DNA of 64,000 nucleotides from Yponomeuta sedellus. Its lineage: Eukaryota > Arthropoda > Insecta > Lepidoptera > Yponomeutidae. How positions within the stretch are numbered: the first letter of the stretch is position 1; every line of letters starts with the position of its first letter. This document shows, piece after piece, positions 45,701-57,700 of this stretch. The notes beneath the pieces were generated by a model. It did no database searches. It was not told the DNA's origin and saw only the letters and a program-made list of their open reading frames with translations. Where the stretch lies: contig OW203751.1 of assembly GCA_934045075.1 (NCBI GenBank), positions 1,306,822 through 1,370,821 on the forward strand, given 5' to 3'. The position numbers were made by a program, and so were the translations under genes.

Positions 45701-48700
45701 GCAGTTATTTTCCTGTTGTTCGTCACTTGTTCATAATATTACCCAAGGGTATTCATCAATAGTGCCGGGAGTCTTTCTAATCCTCGCACAGTAAGTGTCA
45801 ATGTAAAAACCTGTGTTTGTGCTTGTAACTAATCTTCCTCGAATTAAAATTAGCCTAAATGTTCAAAAAGGTACTTTAACCTGATAAACATTATTGGAAC
45901 ATCCTAACATGCCCCTAGAATAAGATCTTGGTGTATTCTGTCTATGTAATTTATAGTTAAATAAAGAATTTTTAAAACAACAAACAATTAATTGTGAAAT
46001 TAACAGCTTCGACGTTCATTAAGTAAATTTTTGTTTGCATAGTGAATAAACAATGTTGATTTGAGTTTTATCTTAACTTATAGTAAATAGAAAATGTTGA
46101 TTTGAGTTTGAGTTTTGTCTTAACTTTTAAGTTAATAAAAAATTTGATTAGAGTTTGAGTTTTCCCTTAATTTATACCAAAAAGAAAATATTGATTTGAG
46201 CTTGAGTTTTATACTAACTTTTCGCTCCAGGTTAAAGTCCCCGCCCACATCGAGAACCTGGTGTTCCCGGAGACGATCAGTCTGGACGCGGAGACGAAAC
46301 TGGACTACGAGCTGAGCGCGAGCAAAACTCAGTCTTACTCCCTTGTCCTTACGGACGAGAAGGGCGAGAGGAACTACGGGTGAGGAACATGATATGTATA
46401 ATACTTATAATAAATAATATGTATAGTAAAAATTCTAAACCAGCCACTAGGCTTGCAAGCCTCCACCGATCCGGACTTGGCGCCCGTGGTGGAGTATGGC
46501 CTATACCTTCCTCAGGAAGAGACCCGTGCCCCTCGGTGGGGACATAATGTGTTGATGATGATGTCGGTAAAAATATGTTCATCCATACATATTTAATACA
46601 TCGGCGTTAACGTGAAGGTAAACATTGTGAGGAAACCTGAGTGTCTGAGGTGTTCAAATACCTCAGCATTTAAAATTGCAAGTTCTCTGCGCGTTGGGCC
46701 CTCGTGGTAATTAAGCCCATTCTCCCTCTCTCTCTCTCTGAGAGAAGGCGTGTGCCCTGCAGCGGGATTTTTATATATGGATATGCTATGGTTGCTATCA
46801 TGGTTGTTATATTTTTCTGGTTGTGCAATAAAGTGTTCTCTATCTATCTATGGGTAGATGCCCTAGGCAGTTTATATTGTCTTAAAAATCTATGGATAGT
46901 CTCCTAAAATCGTTTTCTAGTAACATTAAATAGTGAAAATTACTTTGCTAAGTTCCGCCAAATATCCCACAAACACCATGCGGTTGGTTAATGCACCGCC
47001 CCCCCTCCCACTGATTTTTTCCAGTAAATATAACGGTTAAGGTACCTGCCCTTACTGGCCCGTGCCAAAAATTAACATTAACATTTTTTTTCATCCTATG
47101 AACCTAACTAAAAAACTGGCATAAAACTATAGTATTTTCTAAGGTTAACACGAGAACTACATAATTTAAACTGTTTTTATACGGATTTATGCTCGTTTAT
47201 TACATTTTTACAATTTTCCGACGTTTCGGCACTTTTACAGGTGCCGTGGTCCCGGATGACTGACGTGGTAGGCGTCTTTTTGAAAGCATTAACGGTTAGT
47301 TTACTACCCTCGGCAAAAATTACAAAAGTTAATTATGAAGTTACGTTCCAAAATAGGCAAACCAATTATTTTATAACAAGTCAACAATATTGATTATTAG
47401 TAATTCAGTCATCCGGGACCACGGCACTTGAAAAAGTGCCGAAACGTCGGAAAATTGTGATAATGTAATAAACGAGCGCAAATTCGTATAAAAACAGTTT
47501 TAATTATGGCATAAAACTGCCGACAGATGCTGGATGCGGCAAGCTGAAGACAGGGCGTTACGGCGCTCATTAGGGGAGGGTTATGTCCAGTGGTGGACTA
47601 CATAATATAGCCTGAAGAAGATGAAGATACACCTAAAAAAAATCTCATCTAATCTATTGCCCGCCATCTTTGTTTCCAGCTACTGCCGCCGAGTGCTGCC
47701 AGAGGGCGCCACTGCGTGTCTGCCGCTATGCTACTGTCTCATAGCGCGTTACAGAGCGCCTGGGTTTTATTACAAGGTGAGTGAACCAAAGTTATCGACA
47801 TAGCTCAGAGAATTAGCGAGCTGAAGTGGCAGTGGGCTGGCCATATCTCGCGAAGAACCAACAACCGTTGGAGTAAACGTGTTCTTGAGTGGAGACCGCG
47901 ACTCGGCGAACGTAGCGTAGGACGCCCTCCGACCAGGTGGGGTGACGATCTTAGAAAAACTGCCGGCAGATGCTGGATGCGGCAAGCTGAAGACAGGGCG
48001 CTATGGCGCTCATTAGGGGAGGGTTATGTCCAGCAGTGGACTACATAATATAGCCTGAAGAAGAAGAAGAGAGGGCAAAACACATAACGACTGTCATGTA
48101 ATGGCAGTCGTTAAGCCATGTTAGAGGCCTTGGAAACTTCTGACGGTAAGACCAGCCTTGCAAGACTAGTGGCGGGCCTTACTGTCAGACTTGGCTTTAC
48201 GACTGCCATCTATCGACGGCAGCCGGACCAACTGCTTAACGTGCCTTGCGAAGCACGGGACCGCTCGGAACTAATCTGAACTCGTAATACTGAGAAATTG
48301 TAAAGAGGTTCAAAATTTCACTGATGCCGGTGAGTCGCCCATTAGCTCAGTTGGAAAGAGCGCTGGCACGGATAGCCAGAGGTCGCGGGTTCGAATCCCG
48401 GCATGGGTGGAATTTTTAGCCTCTAAATAGGTTTTTAAAATCTTCTGAACTCGTTACTTATTTGTCACTTACTGCCCTTTTAACATGAAGGAAACTCTCC
48501 GCAGGTGCTGAAGGAAATCGAATCCCACCACGGCAGCTCCGAGGTGGAAATCAACACGGTTCTTCAGCAGCTCTTCGAGACAGACTTCCCCAGTCCTGGG
48601 GAGAGCATCACCCTCCAGTACGAGATCACCATAGGCCGCGACTTCCGTAAGAACGCCTTCCGGAACTCCGTGAACTTGGGGGACGTCCTCAAGTGCAAAA

Positions 48701-51700
48701 CGCTCCCGGACCCGCGGCGGTGCGAGGGGAGGCCAACGAAGTGCTGCGAAACAGTGCCGGACTTCTATGACCTTGAGAACAATAACAGGACCAAAGTGAC
48801 CGTAGTGAACGTGGATAGTGTGAGGACTAAAGTGATAAAGAGGCCGATAGATCCCCGTGTGGACGACAGCTGCCTGGCAGTGCTGCTTGATACGCTGGGC
48901 GCTGGACTGCTGATCAAGGTTTTCGGGTCGCTGCTTCTGGAAAGGAAGGTGGTGCTTATGGGCGATGACTTGAGGTGAGACGACACACCTTTTTCGTACC
49001 GAGGCTATAGGTGGTATTTCGTAATGATTCGCGATACTAACATAACATAACATTTCCATACAAGCACATACATGGCTTCTGGCCCCACACTAGGATACCC
49101 TGTGTCGTGGGAACCAACCAGAAACAACGAATATCGCAAACATGTAAACATCCAAGACCTGGGTTTTTTTTTTGTTCCCAGCCGGGACTCGAAACCGGGA
49201 CCTCTTGCATGGTAGGCAGACGCGCTACTGCTACGCCACAGAGGTCGTCAATGTATACTCATACATAGTGTATATATCAAACGGGTCAAATCGCGATTAT
49301 TCACTAGGTAAAACGTATATTTCCTTATTTCCCGACGTTTCGGCAGCGTTACAGTTGCCGTGGTCTCGGGTGGACTGAAGTGAAGTAATTGACTGTACTA
49401 CAAGTAATTGCTGCCGAAACGTCGGGAAATAAGGTAATTACGTTTTACCTAATAAATAATCGCGATTTGACCCGTTTGATATATAACTGTGGCTATAGGT
49501 GGTAACTCCAGTCCTTGCGATCCCGATACTGGGAATCTCAAAGTCCGTCTCACTGGTTCTCCCACACAGAGTATCGAGGGGGTCAGGGTTGCGTTTACTG
49601 ACGTTACGGGTTGAACTCGAATATCGAGGTATCTTTCTTAATGATTCGCGATACTCATACATAGTTTATATATTAAACGGGTCTTATCGCGATAATTCAT
49701 TAGGTAAAAGGTAATTACCTTATTTCACGACGTTTCGGCTGGTGTTACAATTATATTATAATAGTTTAAATAATTGAGTATTCATGTTGCATTGTCGTTG
49801 TAATACTGTTTGTTTTACTTTATAAATAAAAATAAATTGTTAGATAGAGAACACTTTATGGCACAACCAGAAAAAAGAATAGTTTCCAACTCTTTATCAA
49901 AGTAATACAGTATTTTCTAAGGTTAACACGAGCACTAGACACCCGATAATAAAAACAGTTTTTACAAAGTAATACAGTTTTCAGTAAAATGGTTCAGTAA
50001 ATAGTAGTACTTTTAAAGACGACGACGACCTCCGTGGCGTAGCGGTAGCGCGTCTGCCTACCGTGCAAGAGGTCCCGGGTTTGAATCCCGGCTGGGAACA
50101 AAAAAAAAGCCCAGGTCTTGGATGTTTACATGTTTGTGATGTCGTTGTTTCTGGTTCCCACTACACAGGTTATCCTAGTGTGGGGCCAGAAGCAATGTAT
50201 GTGCTTGTATGTAAATGTTATGTTATGTTTAAAGTGTGTGTCGGCCTCGGTGGCGCAGCGGTTTGGCACGCTGACTGTAAAACCGAAGGTCTCGGGTTCG
50301 ATCCCCGGCCGGGTCAAACTAGGAAACGAACTTTTCTAGTTTGTCTCGGGTCTTGGATGTTATCTATGTATTTATTTTATTAAATCTACCGTCGAGTTAG
50401 CACCTATAAGACAAGTCATTTAGTTGTACTTTGTATAGGGCTAACGAGATCTGTGTAATATGTCCATGAATATTATTTATTTATTTAAGTAGTTCAGTTT
50501 GATAATTATGGGCATTACACCCCAATGATGGCACAACCTTGCGCTCATTAGGGGAGGGCTGTGTCCAGCGGTGGACTAATATAGCCTGAAGACGTAGAAG
50601 AAGAATACAGTGTTCAAGTCTCACTGTAATAGTTTTTTTTTTTGTACTAACACACATTTTCACTGATCCGCAGCCAACTTTCCTCCTGCATAGAAGCGCT
50701 GCAAGCCACCCTCTACCCTCTAGTGTGGCAACAGCCCCTCATCTCGGCGTTGCCCGCTGAGCTAAGGGCGGAAATACTGGAGGCGCCGCTGCCACTGCTT
50801 GCTGGAAGTTTGCGGGCGAAGACTGCGCAATCTTACGATTTTGATGAGGTAATATAACCACACGTGGCCTAGTCGAAACGAGTGATTGGAATCAATCGCT
50901 TGAGTCAAGCAACAACGGGCGCGGTCATGTGCAGGATGAGTGGCCGTCCCGTGACTACCGCTAGTGGCATTTTTTCCGAGCGCTTCGGCGCTTCACAAGG
51001 CATGTTAAGCCGTTGGTGCCGGCTGTCATGTGGTGGCAGTCGTTAAGCCATGTCAGAGGCCTTACAGGCGGCTTGATAACTTCTGACAGTAAGGCCTGCC
51101 ACTGTCTTACAATCCTCACCGTCCCGGACTTGGCCCCCGTGGTGGAGTATGGCATAACCTTCCTGCGGTGCAGGTAGAGACCCGTGCCCCAGCAGTGGGG
51201 ACATACAATGGTTGATGGCTTAACGACTGCCATTACATGACAGCCAGCACCCCCTTTCTCTTGTGATACCCCCTTACTTTACTTTATACTTTGGTGTCAA
51301 TCCTTGTATGTCCCCACTGCTGGGGCACGGGTCTCTTCCTGCATCGCAGGGAGGCTAGGTCATACTCCGCCACGGGGGCCAAGTCCGGGTTGGTGGAGGT
51401 CGAAAATGAATTATTATCTCATTGTATTTGCTGTGATACTAACCTCAGTTGTGCTTTAGACTCTTTAGAATTAAGTTTTATTTTTGTGACATATTTTTAA
51501 ATTTACAATTACTTCGAATATACACTCTTGACAGTAAACATCTTTTTAATATTACCAAATCCTATATTAAATAAAACTCCTCAAGCTCTTTACCCCTCCT
51601 ATCACAACAGTATTTATATTTACATGTTTAACATTTCATTTCAGGGCATGCTGATCGATATCTCGAGTCAACCGGCCAAGGTGCTCTGTTACCAAGGCGA

Positions 51701-54700
51701 CGAGAGCACCATTCTGCCCACGAGCAGCTATAAGACGCTAAAAACGACGCTGCAGATGGAGTCCAGTAGGAACCAGACGAGGGTAAGCTCAGAACACCTG
51801 GAGCAATTGATAATTATTAACGATGAGTAAGGAGTAACGACCTCGACCTCTCTGACGCAGCTGTAGCGCATCTAAGATAAGTTAAGATAATTGCTTATTT
51901 GAACTCAAAAAGATTGAATCTGTAGACTTTTAGTCCAGATCTACTTACGGGTGTTGTTATATCGGAAAAGTCCGACCAGGTAAGTAGATCCGGACTAAAA
52001 GTCTTCAATGTGTTGTGCTTACGAAAGTTTTAGTTCAAAGATTGAATTTGTTAAAATATGATTGTGCCTGACTCCTGAACTAGGCGGGGTGTTCGCGCGA
52101 GAATCGATCGCGCGACGTAATCATGAATCTGTGGTCATTCATTCATTATTCTATTCGTTCCGGTGCCGTCGCTCGCGCCGCTACTAATTATCCAGCCATC
52201 TGCATACACATTCGCACGGTGACATACGCGCGTGATACGTGCTCGAATTCTCGTGAAGTGATAGACATTTGGTGACCAAGAAACTTTATCAGCTCAAAGA
52301 ACAATATATTGACAATATTAGACTATAAGTGAACAGTGCAGGAGTGTTCTCCGTGCGCTGGACGCATCAGCTCATCCATCACCGCTCATCATCTGCCCAA
52401 CAGCTAAAGCGAGCCATCATCCACCATCACCAAGTAAGTCCATTCACTTCACCTCCCATTCCGCTCTCTCAACCAGCCCATCGTGTGGTAGACCTAGCCG
52501 ACACTGGCTAACTACCACGGGGTATCTCAGGAGCCAGTGCTGTCCCAAAAGGTATACTATGCTATTCTGTAAAAAATTATGCATATAAAGCAATCAAAAA
52601 CATATCAAATGCTATGTACACTTTCTTGGGATCTGCTTACCATGCAAGAGGTCCCGATTTGAACCCAGTCTGGGGCCAAAAAAAAACCCCAGGTCTTGGA
52701 TGTTTACATGTTTGTGATGTCGTTGTTTCTGGTTCCCACGACAGGGTATCCTACTGACAGTAATGCCCGCCACTGTCTTACAATCCACACAAACCTGGAC
52801 TTGGCCCCCGTGGTTGAGTATGGCCTAACCTTCCGGCGGTGCTGGAAGAGACCCGTGCCCCAGCAGTGGGGGCATACAAGGGATATCGATAGAACTCACG
52901 CATTGTGCTGGTTTTAATTCCAGACATCATTGCCATCTAAATAATCCTTTATGTTATAGTAGCCCTATTGGCACAAAGTGTACTACATTGTTTGAACCGC
53001 CGCCGTGGTCTCGGGTAGTGACAAGAACGGGTAGTGAGTGTTGTGTGTCGGCCAGCTGCGATAAATTAATAATGACTACCCACAATAATTGACTGACTCG
53101 CCACTTCAGTCTACCCGAGACCACGGCAACTGTTACGCTGCCGAAACGTCGGGAAATAACGTAATTACGTTTTTCCTAATGAATAATCGCGATTAGACCC
53201 GTTAAATATGTAACTAAAGGAAGGCCAATGAGACGAGATAAAGAATGTAAACAAAGTTTCAGGAGTTCAAAACATTTTTATTGAATAAATTTATATACAG
53301 ATATTCCTGTACCACGAAATACGCAACGACAGCTGTCGTCGATCAAATGCCGCCATTACCACATACGTGTGACAAGGACAGAGATAATAATCGCTCACTA
53401 TCGCAATGTAACTCAGTAACGGTCCGTTTGTTTACAATCTTTATCTCGTCTCACTGGCCTTCCTTTATGTATGAGTATCGCGAATCAAGCTAGGAAACAA
53501 ACTTTTCTAGATTGTCTCGGGTCTTGGATTCTATCTATGTATTTATTGTATTAAATTTACCGTCGAGTTACCACCTGTAACACAAGTCATTTAGTTGTAC
53601 TCAGCAAGGGGCTAACGAGATCTGTGTAATATGTACTTGAATATTTATATATTTATACTTAAAACCCTATTTAGAGGCTAAAAATTCCACCCATGTCGGG
53701 ATTCGAACCCGCGATTTCTGGCTTTTCGTGCCAGCGCTCTTTCCAACTGAGCTAATGGGCGACTCACCGGCATCAGTGAAATTTCGAACCTCTTTACAAT
53801 ATTCTCTGTATTACGTACAGGCAGCGACATCTGGCTGAAGTAATTTGCATCACTTGCAGCCCCGAGTACCTACTTTGCAGTTAAATTTTACATCGGAATG
53901 ATATCGCTGTACCTACATAATTTTTAGCCTCTAAATAGGTTTTTAAAATTGTCCTTAGCACGGGTTAGTGCATTAAAAATAATATTATAATTATACTTAA
54001 TTGTTCTTTCACAGGGCGACAGAAAAGACGAAAAAACGCGAAACGTGATGATCTCCGAGGCGTTCCTCCGGTTCTTTGTCGACACCCTCGACGGGTTCTG
54101 GGGTCACTTCACCGTCGGTGTCTTGAAGCAGGGCGACCTCGGCAAGGGCGATGTGGTGTTTCAGGTTAGTTTTTTTCTCTATTTCTATTTTTTTTATTTA
54201 TTTATTTATTCATTCATTCATTCATTCATTCATTCATTCATTCATTCATTCATTCATTCATTCATTCATTCATTCATTCATTCATTCATTCATTCATTCA
54301 TTCATTCATTCATTCATTCATTCATTCATTCATTCATTCATTCATTCATTCATTCATTCATTCATTCATTCATTCATTCATTCATTCATTCATTCATTCA
54401 TTCATTCATTCATTCATTCATTCATTCATTCATTCATTCATTCATTCATTCATTCATTCATTCATTCATTCATTCGTTCGTTCGTTCGTTCGTTCGTTCG
54501 TTCGTTTGTTCTTTCGTTCGTACATTCATTCATTTATTTAGATACAGATTATAGAAGATAATCACTTGTGTCAAGTAACAACAGGCGCGGTCAGGTGCAG
54601 GATGGGTCCGTCCCGTGACTACCGCTAGTGGCATTTTTCCGAGCGATTCCGTGCTTCGCAAGCCACGTTAAGCCGTTGGTGCCGGCTGTCATGTAATTGT

Positions 54701-57700
54701 GAAAGTGGCCCTATGGGCGGCTTGATGACTTCTGACAGTAAGGCCCGCCACTGTCTTACAATCCTCCGCCAACCCGGACTTGGCCCGCGTGGTGGAGTAT
54801 GTCCTAACCGTCCTGCGATGCAGGAAGAGACCCGTGCCCCAGCAGTGCTGACATACAAGGATTGATATCGATTTACATACATTGGCTATCTGTCTGTCTT
54901 TTCGGAGACATATAACTTGGGTGTCTTTAAAAGTAGAATCAACCGGCATTTAACAAGTTAAATATAGTTACACCACAAAATTACTTAAAAGTAAGGAATG
55001 TAACATAACATTTACATACAGGCACATACATCAACACATAAATCACCCTACACATGTAACTCCATCTATATCTTCATGCATAGATTTAATATTTACAAAC
55101 TTCAAAAAGGGAATAACACGTACAAAAGTAGAAGATTTTGGACTTTCTGACCACGCCGCAACAATATTAGCCTTACAGACATCTAGGACGAGCGTTCAAA
55201 TACAATGGAACATAAAAAAAAGATTATTTCATAGTAAAAATATAGAAAATTTCAAATCTAAGCTAAAATCAATAAACTGGCATGATACTATAAAACAAGA
55301 TAATAATGTTAATGAAAACTATAATTCTTTTAACGCCACCTTACTACAAATCCTAAATGAACAAATCCCAAAACAAAATATGAAAATAAATAAAATATTT
55401 AAAAAACACTGGCTAACTATAGGTATTAAACAATCATGTCAAAACAAAAGATTACTAAAAATTTTTTCAATGCAAGCTAACAACGAAATAATAACCAAAT
55501 ATTATAAACACTACGAAAAGATACTTAAAAAAACTATCGCAACTGCAAAAAAACTGCAATATATAAATAAAATTAAAAAATCTAATAATAAAACTAAATG
55601 TATGTGGAGTATTATAAATGAAAGAACTAACAAAAAATTTAAAAAGGAGAAAAATAATATAACCTACAACTAGACCAGACGCGAATTACAGATCCAAAAC
55701 AAATAGCTAACTTATTTAATAATTTTTTCTCCTCGATAGGCAACACACAAGACCCTAAGAAACCCGTTCGAAAAGGATATTCCGTTATTCAACCTACGGA
55801 AAATTCAATGTTTCTAAAACCGGTAGAAGAAAAAGAAATTTTCAAAATCATCAAGAACCTAAATGATAAAAATAGTCATGGCTTTGATGAGCTTCCCCCA
55901 TCCTTAATAAAAAAATGTGCAAAAGAGCCAACTGAACCGTTCACTATGTTAATAAATCAATCATTCAAGGAAAGCATCTTCCCAGATAAACTTAAAGTAG
56001 CTCTAATAAAACCATTACATAAAAAGAAACAAAAAATCTGACCCTAACAATTACCGACCCATTGCATTGTTACCCACAGCGTCAAAAATTTTCGAAAGAG
56101 TTATGTTTAACCGTATCTACTCATTCTGTGAAAAGTTCAAGATATTTGATGAATGTCAATATGGTTTTCGGAAATCCTTTTGAATAAACTATATGGGATA
56201 GGAGTTCGCGGAGAAGCACACGCATGGCTTGCTTCCTACTTAAAAGACCGAGAACAGTCAGTAGAAATTGAGTTTTACAACTACCAGCTAAAACAAATTG
56301 AAAAGATAAGGTCAGAACCTATAATTGTTAATGCCTCAATTCCACAAGGCAGTGTTATTGGTAGTTTATTATTTTTAATATATATCAACGATCTACCCAA
56401 AATTTTGGACGAATCATGTATTTTATTCGCGGACGATATCTCTCTGCTCACATCATGCCAAGATAGCACAATTATAAATTCAAAATTACATACTATGTTT
56501 TTTGACACGAATGAATGGCTAAATAAACACAATTTAGAAATTAACTTCCAAAAAACAAAAATTATTACTTTCCACCCATATCAAAAACGCTCATTAAACA
56601 TAGATATATCGTTTAATGGGTTTAAAATAGAACAAGTTGATAATATATCATTGTTAGGATTAATTATAGATAAGCACATAAATTGGAAAGCACATATACA
56701 AAAAATTAAATCAAAATTGTCATCCTTCGCATACGGTCTTCGAGAAGTAAAAAAAACAACTAATGTGCAAACAGCCCTCTTAACTTATTATTACGCATAC
56801 GCTTACGCCTGGCTGTCGTATGGAATTATAAGGTGGGGTAACAGTACAGACGCACCGCAACTCTTCACCTAGCAAAAAAAATTGGTTAGAATAATGGCAA
56901 ATATAGTGAATACCGACAGTTGTAAACCATATTTTATAAATTATAACCTACTTACCTTAACATCTATTTACATATTAGAAATTTCAAAATTTGTCAGACA
57001 ACATAGAGAACTTTTCATAAAAAAGAAGATGTCACTATAAGATCCATAAGACACAAAAATAAATTGTTATTACCCACCTCTCGAATGCAATTACACTCTT
57101 CCAGTACATTGGTAATGGCTATAAAAAATTATAATAAACTCCCAAATCACCTGAAAGAATTAAATAACGACTACAGTTTCAATAAAGATTTAAAGAAAAT
57201 ACTAATTTCAAAATGTTATTATACGATAGAAGAATATTTAAAAGATAGTATAGATGAAATGAGATAAATAATTGTATAAATGTAACTTTATAAATATAAT
57301 CAATTAAAATTGTATGATAATTAATTAATCAAATTAAATTTAAATTAATGTAATACATACTTTTATATAGCACTTTAAAATGTTGCGTGCCCTACAGGGT
57401 CCACAAAGATCTTATCAAATAACTGTTAAGTTATAATGTAACAACCTTGAAACTTGTGGAATGCAATAAAGTATTGAGTATTGAGTACATTCTGTTAGCT
57501 TTTAGAATATACCTCGGGCTCTAGAGTAGGCTTCGGTTTTCGCCGGAAGCACACGAGTGTAACACTACTTCCTGCTCTGTATAAAACTTTTCTTCACTAT
57601 TTTGAAAAGTTATGTAAATTAAGTGTCATATTAGTTTCGATATTTCTATTACACGAATATATCCGATTCTATCCGATAGGTAGCCGAGGTATATAAGCCG

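Noticed and set aside
54045..54561. Frames with HSFI repeats after exon 9
   Set aside because: Read-through of the exon 9 frame into the microsatellite after a good GT donor; not coding.
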